A DNA stretch of 64,000 nucleotides from Caulobacter sp. RHG1 (GTDB taxonomy: Bacteria > Pseudomonadota > Alphaproteobacteria > Caulobacterales > Caulobacteraceae). The notes under the pieces were generated by a model. That model searched no databases and had not been told where the DNA came from. It worked only from the letters and a program-made list of their open reading frames with translations. This document shows, in pieces, positions 51,492-60,691 of this stretch; within the stretch, counting starts at the first letter, position 1, and the number at the start of each line of letters is the position of its first letter. The DNA lies in the NCBI RefSeq assembly GCF_013181195.1, contig NZ_SMZP01000004.1:248001-312000 (forward strand), read 5' to 3'. Position numbers and translations under genes: made by a program.

Positions 51492-52217
51492 CTAGAGCGG
51501 GTTGAGGACGCGGTCGAGGAACACGCGGGTGCGCTCGACCTTGGGCGCGGTCAGCACCTCGCGGGCCGGACCGCTCTCGACGATGCGCCCGCCGTCCATG
51601 AACAGCACCCGGTCGGCGACCTCGCGGGCGAAGCCGATCTCGTGGGTGACGATGACCATGGTCATGCCCTCGTCGGCCAGGGCCCGCATGACCTTCAGCA
51701 CCTCGCCGACCCGCTCGGGGTCCAGGGCCGAGGTCGGTTCGTCGAACAGGATGGCCTGGGGCTTCATGGCCAGGGCCCGAGCGATGCCGACCCGCTGCTG
51801 CTGGCCGCCCGACAGCTTGGCCGGATAGGCCTCGCACTTGTCGGCCAGGCCCACGCGCTCGAGCAGGGTCTTGGCTTCGGCCATGGCTTCGGCGACCGGC
51901 CGGCCGGCGACGTGGATTGGGCCCTCGGCGACATTCTCCTGCGCCGTGCGGTGCGGGAAGAGGTTGAAGCGCTGGAACACCATGGCGACCTTGCCGCGAA
52001 TGGCCGGCAGGGACTTGTCGGTGACGGGCGCCCCGTCGACGCTGATCTCGCCGCCGTCGTGCCGCTCCAGGCCGTTGATGCAGCGCAGGATGGTCGACTT
52101 GCCCGAACCCGAAGGCCCGATCAGGCACACGACCTCGCCGCGCTGGATCTCGAAGCTGATGTCCTTGAGCACCTGGGTGTCGCCGAAGGACTTGCTGACG
52201 TTCTTGAGGCTGATCAT
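51492..52217 (-). CDS. Polar amino-acid ABC transporter ATP-binding protein
   Basis: 241 residues. Walker [10 protein letters not shown], signature [15 protein letters not shown], Walker [15 protein letters not shown], switch histidine VTHEIGF. Close to GlnQ/ArtP/HisP type. It follows the permease gene with a 4-base overlap and acts with that permease and the binding protein. Confidence 0.93.
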   Translation of the reverse strand: MISLKNVSKSFGDTQVLKDISFEIQRGEVVCLIGPSGSGKSTILRCINGLERHDGGEISVDGAPVTDKSLPAIRGKVAMVFQRFNLFPHRTAQENVAEGPIHVAGRPVAEAMAEAKTLLERVGLADKCEAYPAKLSGGQQQRVGIARALAMKPQAILFDEPTSALDPERVGEVLKVMRALADEGMTMVIVTHEIGFAREVADRVLFMDGGRIVESGPAREVLTAPKVERTRVFLDRVLNPL

Positions 52218-52867
52218 TTGCGGGCGAACCTGCGTTCGAGGCGGCCGACCAGATAGGTCAGGGGCAGGCTCATGGCCAGGTAGAGCAGGGCGATCAGCGT
52301 GTAGACCGACATGTTCTGGAAGGTGCTGACGGCCAGTAGCTGGCCGGCGCGCGTCAGCTCGGCGACGGTGATGGTCGAGGCGATCGAGGAGTCCTTGAGC
52401 AGCATCACCGACGTGTTGCCGAACGGGGGCAGCGTCACGCGGACGGCCAGCGGCATGATCACGCGCAGCATGATCTTGCGCTCGCTCATGCCCAGCGCCT
52501 GGGCCGCCTCGATCAGCATCGGATCCACCGACGAGAAGCCGGCCCGGAAGTTCTCGGCCTGATAGACCGAATAGGCGATGCCCAGACCGATCGCGCCGGC
52601 GACGAAGGCATCCAGCTGGACGCCCAGCTCGGGCAGCACGAAATAGACGTAGAACAGTTGCACGATGATCGGGATGCCGCGCACGGTGTTGATCACCACC
52701 CGGCTGATCCCGCGCAGGACGGGGTTCTTGGATATGCCCATCAGGGCCCAGACCAGGCCCAGGACCACGCTGATGACCAGGGCCGCCAGGGTGACGGCGA
52801 TCGTCACGCCCAGGCCGGATATCAGGATGGGCAGGAACTGGACCGCGTCGGTGAAGAACTGGCTCAT
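52214..52867 (-). CDS. Polar amino-acid ABC transporter permease
   Basis: 217 residues from ATG 52867, which overlaps the binding-protein stop as TGATG; an ATG at 52879 would add four residues. HisM/GlnP type with five membrane segments and the EAA loop ([23 protein letters not shown]). Single permease gene, so it likely forms a homodimer. Confidence 0.9.
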   Translation of the reverse strand: MSQFFTDAVQFLPILISGLGVTIAVTLAALVISVVLGLVWALMGISKNPVLRGISRVVINTVRGIPIIVQLFYVYFVLPELGVQLDAFVAGAIGLGIAYSVYQAENFRAGFSSVDPMLIEAAQALGMSERKIMLRVIMPLAVRVTLPPFGNTSVMLLKDSSIASTITVAELTRAGQLLAVSTFQNMSVYTLIALLYLAMSLPLTYLVGRLERRFARK

Positions 52868-53634
52868 CAGAGAGACCATTTCTTGAGGATCGCGGCGATC
52901 TCGGTGGTCTTGATCTGTTCGATGGCCGTGTTCAGCTTGGCCAGCAGGGCCGGATCGTCGCGGCGCACCAGCAGGCAGACGTCCTCGCGCGAGGGCGGGA
53001 CGAAATCGGCGGCCATGCGCAGCTTGGGATTGGGCGTGGTGCGCAGGCGGTGGGCCAGGATGGGCGCGTCGCCATAGCCGGCCGCGATGCGGCCGTTGCC
53101 CAGGTCCTGCAGGATGTCGCCCAGATTGTCATAAGTCTTGACGTCGGTGACGCCGGCTTGGGCCAGCTGGTCGACGAAGCGGGTGCCGACCTGGGCGCCG
53201 ACCGAGAGGCCTTTCAGGTCCGTCAGAGCGCGGATCGGGCGGGTCTGGCTCTGAGCGGTGACCACGCCGCCGCCATAGGCGTAGACCGGATCGGTGAAGG
53301 CCACGACCTTCTCGCGTTCGGGCGTACGCAGGATGCCGGCGGCGACGATGTCGATCTTGCGCGCGGTCAGCGAGGGGACCAGCGCCGCGAAGGTGGTGGT
53401 CTCGATGCGGACCTCCAGTACGGCCTTGGCCGCGACCGCGTGGGCGATGTCGATCATCGCGCCGGTCAGGCGGTTGGTCTTGACGTCGAGAAAGCTGAAC
53501 GGGGCGCCGGTGGCGGTCGAGCCGACGACCAGCGCGCCGGGCGCGCCGGCCTTGCGACCGCATGCGCTCAGCGCCAGCGCCGCGCCGCTCATCGCCATCA
53601 GGGTTCGGCGGGTGGGAATGCCTTGGATGTTCAC
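52867..53634 (-). CDS. Amino-acid ABC transporter substrate-binding lipoprotein
   Basis: 255 residues from a GTG with AGAGG 5 bases upstream. Lipobox LSAC with modified cysteine C25; the leader also has a twin-arginine-like TRRTLM. The mature part is a type 2 periplasmic binding protein ([56 protein letters not shown]). Its ligand is probably a polar amino acid. It lies 82 bases after the TonB receptor on the same strand. Confidence 0.9.
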   Translation of the reverse strand: MNIQGIPTRRTLMAMSGAALALSACGRKAGAPGALVVGSTATGAPFSFLDVKTNRLTGAMIDIAHAVAAKAVLEVRIETTTFAALVPSLTARKIDIVAAGILRTPEREKVVAFTDPVYAYGGGVVTAQSQTRPIRALTDLKGLSVGAQVGTRFVDQLAQAGVTDVKTYDNLGDILQDLGNGRIAAGYGDAPILAHRLRTTPNPKLRMAADFVPPSREDVCLLVRRDDPALLAKLNTAIEQIKTTEIAAILKKWSL

Positions 53635-53665
53635 TAAAGCCTCTTGTGTCGGCGCATTCTGGCCT

Positions 53666-53708
53666 GGGCGCTGGACCGGGCCGGGGAGGAGACTCCGGCC
53701 CAGCGCCC
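53666..53708 (-). terminator. Hairpin between TonB receptor and binding-protein genes
   Basis: GGGCGCTGG and CCAGCGCCC form the outer 9-base stem, with GGCCGG/CCGGCC pairing inside. It starts 8 bases after the receptor stop. With no T run it may attenuate rather than fully stop read-through into the ABC transporter genes. Confidence 0.5.
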
Positions 53709-53716
53709 TCTTGCTT

Positions 53717-56092
53717 CTAGTAACGAGCGATGACCTGAAGGCCGATCGTGCGCGGGCGAAGCGTGGCGCCGGTCCAGAGCGGACCGTTCACATAGGTCGA
53801 CGACTCGGCGATGTAGTCGACGTTGTTGAGTATGTTCTCGCCGTAAATGGAGAGATTGACCGGGCCCAAGTCAACGCCGGCCCGCAGGTCCAGGGTCGTG
53901 GGTTCGGACGGCAGCGGACGGCGCGGGTCGTAGGTCGTGGCGGTCGGGACCTGGTACAGGAACGGCCCGTCATTGACGCTGCGATAGTTGTATTGCGCCC
54001 GCACGAAGCTCTCGCGATTGGCCACGGTGAAGCGGTACTCGGCGCTGAGATTGACCGTCCAAGGCGTCTGGCCCAGCGTCTGACCGGCGATGACCACGGG
54101 GGCCGTACCGATCTGGATGGTCTTGTCGTAGGTCGCGTCGTTGTAGCCGACGCCCAGGCCCAGCAGCAGGTTCTCGACCGGCCGGACGTTCAGGTTGATG
54201 TCCACGCCCTTGCTGGTGGCGCTGGCGGTGTTGGCCACCAGACTGAAGGCGCAGGTCAGGCGCAGTTGCTGCTGGATGTTCTTCCACTCGATGTAATAGG
54301 CGCTGGCCTCGAACTGCAGCTTGCCGCCGAAGAGCCGGTTCTTGGCGCCGATCTCGTAGCTGTCGGTGGTGTCGGGCTCGTAGGTCGCGGCCTTGCCGAT
54401 GCCCAGGGCCGAGGCCTCGGTGGCGCAGATGTCCGGCAGCGCCTTGTTGACGCCGCCCGTCCGATAGCCGCGGGCGTAGGAGGCGTAATAGAGCGCCTCG
54501 GGGGTGGCCTGCCAGGACAGGGCGACCTTGGGCGTGAACGGCTTGGTGGTCATCGAACCCGAGGCCCGCGACACGCCGCCGGCATAGGAGACGCCGCGCT
54601 CCAGCACATCGAAATCCAGGATGTCCTTCGAGTAGCGGCCACCCAGGGTCAGGGTCAGGTTGTCGAGGATCTTGTAGTCCAGGTTGGCGAAGACGGCGGT
54701 GGTCTTCTCGACCGTCCACTCGTTGCCGTAGTAGCGGGCCATGCCGTTGACCAGGGCGGGGACGCCGGCGGCCTGGGGCGTGCGGCCGTAGCGGACCAGG
54801 TAGAGCGCGTTGTAGTGCGGCTCGTTGATCGGCAGGTCAGAGCGCAGCGAGCTGCGCGAGAAGTACGCGCCGACGCTCCACTTCAGGCGGGCGTCCGGGT
54901 TGGTGTTGTTGACCCGGAATTCCTGGGTGAACAGGTTCTGGAAGATGTTGGGGTTCTGCCAGGTGATCGACTGCGGGAAGCCCGGCGTCACCGGATACAG
55001 ATAGGCGTTGCCGAACGAGGTGCGATCGTTGCCGTGGGTGGCGTCGTTCGTCTCCTTCACGTGACGCTTGAAGAACGAGCTGACGCTGGTGAAGTCCAGG
55101 CCTTCGGCCGAGGCCACCATCTTCAGCGCCGGCACCGTGAAGTGGTCGCTGCTGGGCTGGGGGATCGAGGCGTAGCTGATGAACTTGCCCGCGCCGGGGT
55201 CCGAGACGCCCAGCGGGCAGGGGACCATCGTCGGATTGATCACCGAGCCGGTCGTCGCCGGGCAGCGGGTGGTCAGGGCCGTGCGGTCGTCGAACTTGCT
55301 GTTCTGGTGATAGATGCTGGGCGTGATCGTCAGCCAGTCGGTGGGCTGAATGGTCAGCACGGCGCGGATGACGGTGGCGGCGCTGCTGTTGACGTCCTCG
55401 TCGCGGCTGGCGGGGTTCTGCCAGCTCTGGCGATCGATCCAACCGGCATCCTCGCGGTGGTAGAAGCTGATCCGCGCCCCGACCTTGTCCTGGATAATCG
55501 GACCGCCCGCGGCGACGCCGAACTCGTAACCTTCGCCGCCGTGCTTGGTCGTGCTGACCGCCGCTCGGCCATAGCCGCTGTAGCGGGTGAGGCTGGGCGT
55601 GGGGGTGATGAAGCGGATCGCGCCGCCCTGCGAGCTGGCGCCGAACAACGTGCCCTGCGGGCCGCGCAGCACTTCCACCCGTTCTAGGTCGAAGATGAAG
55701 GGCAGGGTGCTGCCGTTGTAGTTCAGCGAGGCGTTGCGGGCCTGCACCGGTGTGTCGTCGATATAGATCGCCGAGGTGGCCGCGCCGGCCGTGGAGTCGA
55801 TGCCGCGGATGGTCACGCGGGTCGCGCCGCTGCGGGTGATGTCGACGCCGGGGGTCTGGTTGATCACGTCGCGGATGTCGCGCACGCCACGCTTGTCCAG
55901 CGCCTCCTGCGAATAGGCCGCGATCGAGATCGGGGTCTTGGACAGAGCCGTGCTCTGCTTGGTGGCGGTGACGATGATCTCCTCGATCGCGGGCTGGCCC
56001 TCGGTGGTCTGGGCCATGGCCTGTCCGCCGCCGATGATCGCCATCGCCGCGCCGCCCAAAAGCACCTGCTTTGAAATTCTGTCGCGAAGCAT
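53717..56092 (-). CDS. TonB-dependent outer-membrane receptor
   Basis: 791 residues. Signal peptide cut near AMA-QT (about residue 27). TonB box region IEEIIVTATKQ (about 36-46), plug (about 50-160, with GVRDIRDVINQTPGVDI and GPQGTLFGASSQGGAI), and a barrel ending in LQVIARY. Siderophore/organic-complex type. Immediately upstream of an amino-acid ABC importer on the same strand, which may take its cargo across the inner membrane. Confidence 0.9.
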   Translation of the reverse strand: MLRDRISKQVLLGGAAMAIIGGGQAMAQTTEGQPAIEEIIVTATKQSTALSKTPISIAAYSQEALDKRGVRDIRDVINQTPGVDITRSGATRVTIRGIDSTAGAATSAIYIDDTPVQARNASLNYNGSTLPFIFDLERVEVLRGPQGTLFGASSQGGAIRFITPTPSLTRYSGYGRAAVSTTKHGGEGYEFGVAAGGPIIQDKVGARISFYHREDAGWIDRQSWQNPASRDEDVNSSAATVIRAVLTIQPTDWLTITPSIYHQNSKFDDRTALTTRCPATTGSVINPTMVPCPLGVSDPGAGKFISYASIPQPSSDHFTVPALKMVASAEGLDFTSVSSFFKRHVKETNDATHGNDRTSFGNAYLYPVTPGFPQSITWQNPNIFQNLFTQEFRVNNTNPDARLKWSVGAYFSRSSLRSDLPINEPHYNALYLVRYGRTPQAAGVPALVNGMARYYGNEWTVEKTTAVFANLDYKILDNLTLTLGGRYSKDILDFDVLERGVSYAGGVSRASGSMTTKPFTPKVALSWQATPEALYYASYARGYRTGGVNKALPDICATEASALGIGKAATYEPDTTDSYEIGAKNRLFGGKLQFEASAYYIEWKNIQQQLRLTCAFSLVANTASATSKGVDINLNVRPVENLLLGLGVGYNDATYDKTIQIGTAPVVIAGQTLGQTPWTVNLSAEYRFTVANRESFVRAQYNYRSVNDGPFLYQVPTATTYDPRRPLPSEPTTLDLRAGVDLGPVNLSIYGENILNNVDYIAESSTYVNGPLWTGATLRPRTIGLQVIARY

Positions 56093-56246
56093 CGTTATCC
56101 CCCTTGTCCTGCGCCAGTCTTGAACCGCTGAGCCGGCGCTCGAAGGGTTTGGCCCTCCGTCGGAACGCCCGTTTCGGCTCGCCGCTCAGTGCCCACGAGA
56201 GTTCCAGCAAGATCGCGTTCCGTAAGGTGAGAAACACGGTCGCGGT

Positions 56247-56263
56247 GGTGTCAAATCGACACC
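56247..56263. promoter_or_regulatory. Inverted repeat upstream of the TonB receptor
   Basis: GGTGTC-N5-GACACC, perfect 6-base arms, 155 bases upstream of the receptor start in the 214-base gap after the LysR gene. Possible operator; no known consensus is matched. Confidence 0.3.
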
Positions 56264-56306
56264 GCTGTTCGCTGAAGGCTGTCGTCGCAACGGCGACGCG
56301 ACGGCG

Positions 56307-57197
56307 TCAAAGATCCTTGTGGCGCGCGGCTGTCTGGGCCGCGAGAAAGTCCATCACCGCCCGGACGCGGGGAATTCTGGCCTGGTCGGCGTGAGCGCAC
56401 AGCCAGTAGCTTCGCCTCAGATTGAGGGCGTCGGGCAGCACCCTGACCAGGCGCGGATCCTGCGATGCCGCGAATTTGTGCAGGACCCCAAAGCCCAGAC
56501 CCGAAGCGATGGCCGACTGCTGAGCGGTGATCGAGTTGGAGCGGAACATGGTCGGGGCTCCGTCGGCGACCTGGTCCAGGTAGCGCAGCTCGGGCACGTC
56601 GATCAGCTCGTCGATGTACCAGACCAACGGCCGCCCCGGCAGGTCGGCAAGGCTTTCCAGCGGGCCATGTTCGTCCAGATAGCTGCGTGAGGCGTAGAGA
56701 CCCAGAGTGTATTCGGCGAGCCGACGGGCGACCAGGCGGCCCTGGGTCGGCCGGCTCAGCGTGATGGCGATGTCGGCTTCGCGGCGCGAGAGGTTCACGG
56801 TTCGCGACTCCGGGACCAGCTCCAGCTGCAGGCCCGGATACTGGTCGTGAAAGGCCCTGGCCGCTGGCGCGACCAGCCAGGCCCCGAAGGCTTCTGGCGT
56901 GGCTAGGCGCACCGTGCCCGACAGCGGCTGACCCTCGACGCCCAGACGTTCGGCGGCGGCGATGGTCTCGGCTTCGATGCGCTCGGCATATTCGACCAGA
57001 GCCAGGCCCTGACCGGTCAGAACTGCGCCGCGCGGCGAGCGGTCGACCAGCCGCGCCCCGGTCGCCGCCTCCAGCGCCGAGATCCGACGGGCGACCGTCG
57101 TCTGGTCCACCTCCATCCGTCGGGCCGCCGCCAGCAGGCCGCCGCCGCGCGCCACCGCCAGGAAGAAACGTAGGTCGTTCCAATTGAGAGTTTGCAT
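56307..57197 (-). CDS. LysR-family regulator
   Basis: 296 residues. Helix-turn-helix LNWNDLRFFLAVARGGGLLAAARRM with TTVARRISALE; effector domain from about 90 (SGTVRLATPEAFGAWLVAP, VNLSRREADIAITLSRPTQG). Divergent from mmsA with 85 bases between, the standard LysR/target arrangement. Its effector may be an intermediate of valine, propionate or inositol breakdown. Confidence 0.9.
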   Translation of the reverse strand: MQTLNWNDLRFFLAVARGGGLLAAARRMEVDQTTVARRISALEAATGARLVDRSPRGAVLTGQGLALVEYAERIEAETIAAAERLGVEGQPLSGTVRLATPEAFGAWLVAPAARAFHDQYPGLQLELVPESRTVNLSRREADIAITLSRPTQGRLVARRLAEYTLGLYASRSYLDEHGPLESLADLPGRPLVWYIDELIDVPELRYLDQVADGAPTMFRSNSITAQQSAIASGLGFGVLHKFAASQDPRLVRVLPDALNLRRSYWLCAHADQARIPRVRAVMDFLAAQTAARHKDL

Positions 57198-57200
57198 TTT

Positions 57201-57237
57201 TGCAGCTCAAGTCGCGAAATCGGGGTCTATTGCTGCA
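57201..57237. promoter_or_regulatory. Inverted repeat in LysR/mmsA promoter region
   Basis: TGCAGC at 57201-57206 and GCTGCA at 57232-57237, 25 bases apart, just after the LysR start codon side of the divergent region. It may be two halves of an activator site. The contiguous T-N11-A form of a LysR box is not clear. Confidence 0.3.
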
Positions 57238-57282
57238 CATATGCGCTGAGCTAGTCGAGAGGCATAACCTCAGGAGCCTTGC

Positions 57283-58782
57283 ATGCGCAGCATCCCCCAC
57301 TTCGTCGACGGCGCCGCCGTCGAGGGTACGTCCGGCCGCTTCGGGGACGTCTTCGACCCTAACACCGGCAAGGTGCAGGCGCGGGTAGCCCTGGCCTCGA
57401 CCGCCGAGCTGGACGCCGCCGTCGCCAACGCCAAGGCCGCCCAGCCGGCCTGGGCCGCGACCAATCCGCAACGCCGCGCCCGGGTGATGTTCGAGTTCAA
57501 GCGTCTGCTGGAAGTCCATATGGACGAGCTGGCGCAGCTGCTGTCGTCGGAGCATGGCAAGGTCATCGCCGACAGCAAGGGCGACATCCAGCGCGGCCTG
57601 GAAGTCATCGAGTTCGCCTGCGGGATCCCTCACTTGCTGAAGGGCGAGCACACCCAAGGCGCCGGCCCCGGCATCGACGTCTATTCGATGCGTCAGGCCT
57701 TGGGCGTGGTGGCGGGCATCACCCCGTTCAACTTTCCGGCCATGATCTCGATGTGGATGATGGGGCCGGCCATCGCCTGCGGTAACGCCTTCATCCTCAA
57801 GCCCTCCGAGCGCGACCCGTCCGTGCCGGTGCGCCTGGCCGAACTGATGATGGAGGCCGGCCTGCCGCCGGGCATCCTGAACGTCGTCCACGGTGACAAG
57901 GACTGCGTCGAGGCCATCTTGGATCACCCCGACATCAAGGCCGTCAGCTTCGTCGGCAGCAGTGACATCGCCCAGTCGGTGTTCCAGCGCGCCGGGGCGG
58001 CCGGCAAGCGCGTCCAGGCCATGGGCGGCGCCAAGAACCACGGGGTCGTTCTGCCCGACGCGGACCTGGATCAGGCCACGGCCGACATCATCGGCGCGGC
58101 CTACGGCTCGGCCGGCGAGCGTTGCATGGCCCTGCCGGTGGTCGTTCCGGTCGGCGAGAAGACGGCCCTGGCCCTGCGCGAGAAGCTGGTCGCGGCGATC
58201 GGCGGACTGCGGGTCGGTGTCAGCACTGACGCCGACGCCCACTACGGCCCGGTGGTCAGCGCCGCTCACAAGGCCCGGATCGAGAGCTACATCCAGATGG
58301 GTGTCGATGAGGGCGCCGAGCTGGTCGTCGACGGCCGAGGCTTCGCGCTGCAAGGCCATGAGGAGGGCTTCTTCGTCGGCCCGACCCTGTTCGACCGCGT
58401 GCAGCCGACCAGCCGTTCGTACCAGGACGAGATCTTCGGCCCGGTGCTGCAGATGGTCCGCGCCGAGAGCCTGGAGCAGGGCATCGCCCTGGCCTCGCGC
58501 CACCAGTACGGCAACGGCGTGGCGATCTTCACCCGCAATGGCGACGCGGCCCGCGAGTTCGCCGACCAGGTCGAGGTGGGCATGGTCGGGATCAATGTGC
58601 CGATCCCGGTGCCGGTCGCCTATCACAGCTTCGGCGGCTGGAAGCGCTCGGGCTTCGGCGACTTGAACCAGTACGGCATGGACGGGGTGCGCTTCTACAC
58701 GCGCACCAAGACCGTGACCCAGCGCTGGCCCAAGGGCGGGGCGGTGCTGGACCAGAGCTTGGTGATCCCCACCATGCGGTGA
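57283..58782 (+). CDS. mmsA: Methylmalonate-semialdehyde dehydrogenase (CoA-acylating)
   Basis: 499 residues; AGGAG precedes the ATG. Aldehyde dehydrogenase of the MmsA/IolA group: PFNFPAMISMWMMGPAIACGN, MGGAKNHGVVLPDADLDQ in place of the usual ELGGK, and nucleophile C281 in AGERCMALPV. It converts (methyl)malonate semialdehyde to propionyl- or acetyl-CoA with release of CO2, in valine, pyrimidine or inositol catabolism. Divergent LysR gene is its probable regulator. A hairpin follows 14 bases after the stop. Confidence 0.93.
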   Translation: MRSIPHFVDGAAVEGTSGRFGDVFDPNTGKVQARVALASTAELDAAVANAKAAQPAWAATNPQRRARVMFEFKRLLEVHMDELAQLLSSEHGKVIADSKGDIQRGLEVIEFACGIPHLLKGEHTQGAGPGIDVYSMRQALGVVAGITPFNFPAMISMWMMGPAIACGNAFILKPSERDPSVPVRLAELMMEAGLPPGILNVVHGDKDCVEAILDHPDIKAVSFVGSSDIAQSVFQRAGAAGKRVQAMGGAKNHGVVLPDADLDQATADIIGAAYGSAGERCMALPVVVPVGEKTALALREKLVAAIGGLRVGVSTDADAHYGPVVSAAHKARIESYIQMGVDEGAELVVDGRGFALQGHEEGFFVGPTLFDRVQPTSRSYQDEIFGPVLQMVRAESLEQGIALASRHQYGNGVAIFTRNGDAAREFADQVEVGMVGINVPIPVPVAYHSFGGWKRSGFGDLNQYGMDGVRFYTRTKTVTQRWPKGGAVLDQSLVIPTMR

Positions 58783-58795
58783 TCGCCGGGATGCT

Positions 58796-58820
58796 GGGCG
58801 GTGTCGAAAGAACACCGCCC
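58796..58820 (+). terminator. Terminator hairpin after mmsA
   Basis: GGGCGGTGT and ACACCGCCC form a perfect 9-base stem with a 7-base loop. No T run follows. It separates mmsA from the amidohydrolase gene, whose promoter would lie in the next 80 bases. Confidence 0.65.
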
Positions 58821-58903
58821 ACGCCCGGAATTTCAACTCCGCCTTGGGTGCGGAGCGGGACATCATCGGCGTCATAGATTTCAGATGAAGAGGGGAGCTC
58901 CGC

Positions 58904-60637
58904 ATGCGCCGTCCAGCCCAAACCGTTCTCGCGGGGCTCGCCTTGCTGGCGACCACGGCCCTTTGCGGATCGGCGTTCGCCGCGACCAAGGCGGATCTGG
59001 TCTTCATCAACGGCAAGGTGATCACCGTCGACGACAAGGATACGGTGGCCACGGGGGTCGCGGTGGTCGGCAACAAGATCGCGGCGGTCGGTGACGTTGC
59101 GGCCTGGCGCGGGCCAAAGACCCAAGTGATCGACCTGAAGGGCCGCGCGTTGCTGCCGGGCTTCATCGACGCCCACTCGCACGTGGCTGGCATGGCCAAT
59201 GTCGAGGCCCACTACATCAACATCCAGGTTCCGCCGCTGAAGGACGGGGCCGCCGTGATCGCCCGTCTCAAGGAAGCCGCCGCCAAGCTGCCGCCGGGCG
59301 CCTGGCTGACCGGGCAGGGCACCTACAACCAGGTCATGCCGACCCGCGCCGAGATCGACGCGGCCTTCCCGGACAATCCCGTCGACCTGCAGTGGAGCGT
59401 CCACGACCACCTGATCAACCACAAGGCCGCGGTGGTCATGGGTATGGGCAAGGACTTCGCCGACCCGCCCGCCGGCGCGACCGGCCGCTATGAGCGCACC
59501 GCCGATGGCGAGGTGTCGATCATCCGCGACGCCCCCGCGCCATGGCCCAAGGACAAGTCGCCGGCCTTCAACCCAACCGAGTTGAAGGAGGCCCTGCGCT
59601 ACATCCTCAGCGACTTCTACCTCAAGCGCGGGGTGACCACGGTCTCGGACATGTCCGACATGGACGCCTACAAGGCCTATGGCGAGCTGAAGACCGAAGG
59701 CCATCTGCCGACCCGGGTGCGCATGAATTACATGCTGCGCGCCAAGGCCGTGCCAGGCGTGACCTCAGCGACGGACGGCTCTGACTCGCTGCTGGCCCCG
59801 CTGCAGAAGGCGAACCTGACCCCGGGTCAAGGCGATGACTGGCTGCGCGTCGGCGCGATCAAGTACGTCATCGACGGCGTCTGGGGCACCACGGCGGCGG
59901 TCTACAAGCCGGTCTGGAATGGCGCGGGCACCACCTGGACGCCGAACAACTACGGCGGCGCCAGCATGACCCAGCAGCAGCTGAATGACGCCGTCATCGA
60001 GGCGGCCAAGGGCGGCTGGCAGGTGCAGATCCACGCCAACGGCGACCGCGGCCAGGACATGGTGCTGACCGCCTACGAGGCCGCAAAGAAGGCCTATCCG
60101 CGCCCCGATCCGCGCTATCGCATCGAGCACTTCGCCCACTTCCTGGTCCAGGATCCGGAGCGGACGGAGACACGCCTCAAGCGGATGAAAGAAGGACACA
60201 TCATTCCTTCGCCGCAGCCGGCGTTCCTGTGGCGACTGACCGACGTCAACGTCAAGGAGCCGGATGTGAAGTTCTTCCCGATGAAGACGCTGATCGACCG
60301 GGGCTTCCACCCGGCTGGCGGGGTCGACACTGTCGGCACCCAGAACTTCGCGACCTATCCGCTCTTCTCGATCGCCCGGGCCGTGAACCGCGACACCAAG
60401 TTCGGCACGGTCACCCAGCCCGAGGAAGCCATCTCGGTGATGGACGGCATCCGCATGTTCACCACCTGGGCCGCCTACGCCAACTTCATGGAGAAGACGC
60501 AAGGCAGTATCGAGGTGGGCAAGCTGGCCGATTTCGTGGTGCTGGCGCAGGATCCTCTGACCGCGCCGAAGGCCAAGCTGGCCGATATCCCCGTCGACAT
60601 GACGATCGTCGACGGCAAGGTCGCCTACCAGCGCTAG
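58904..60637 (+). CDS. Exported metal-dependent amidohydrolase (YtcJ-like)
   Basis: 577 residues; GGGGAG precedes the ATG. A signal peptide is cut near AFA-AT (about residue 27), so the enzyme is periplasmic. Amidohydrolase_3-type: small beta domain (ADLVFINGKVITVDD), first metal motif LLPGFIDAHSHV, later IHANGDRGQDMV, RIEHFAHF and a closing GKLADFVVLAQDP. Members hydrolyse amide, ester or imide bonds of diverse compounds; the substrate here is unknown. Converges with the phospholipase gene. Confidence 0.87.
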   Translation: MRRPAQTVLAGLALLATTALCGSAFAATKADLVFINGKVITVDDKDTVATGVAVVGNKIAAVGDVAAWRGPKTQVIDLKGRALLPGFIDAHSHVAGMANVEAHYINIQVPPLKDGAAVIARLKEAAAKLPPGAWLTGQGTYNQVMPTRAEIDAAFPDNPVDLQWSVHDHLINHKAAVVMGMGKDFADPPAGATGRYERTADGEVSIIRDAPAPWPKDKSPAFNPTELKEALRYILSDFYLKRGVTTVSDMSDMDAYKAYGELKTEGHLPTRVRMNYMLRAKAVPGVTSATDGSDSLLAPLQKANLTPGQGDDWLRVGAIKYVIDGVWGTTAAVYKPVWNGAGTTWTPNNYGGASMTQQQLNDAVIEAAKGGWQVQIHANGDRGQDMVLTAYEAAKKAYPRPDPRYRIEHFAHFLVQDPERTETRLKRMKEGHIIPSPQPAFLWRLTDVNVKEPDVKFFPMKTLIDRGFHPAGGVDTVGTQNFATYPLFSIARAVNRDTKFGTVTQPEEAISVMDGIRMFTTWAAYANFMEKTQGSIEVGKLADFVVLAQDPLTAPKAKLADIPVDMTIVDGKVAYQR

Positions 60638-60656
60638 GCCGCCAGGCTCGCCGCCG

Positions 60657-60684
60657 GGCGCGTCCGCGGAGTTGGACGCGCCCG
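60657..60684. terminator. Bidirectional hairpin between amidohydrolase and phospholipase genes
   Basis: GGGCGCGTCC and GGACGCGCCC form a perfect 10-base stem with an 8-base loop, lying between two convergent stop codons, 7 bases from the phospholipase stop. Confidence 0.7.
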
Positions 60685-60691
60685 AGAAGCT

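Noticed and set aside
58837..58855. CTCCGC-N7-GCGGAG repeat, mirror image of the one at 45425-45443, as a shared operator
   Set aside because: The two are opposite in arm order, have unrelated spacers and lie before unrelated genes; six-base GC arms arise easily in this composition.
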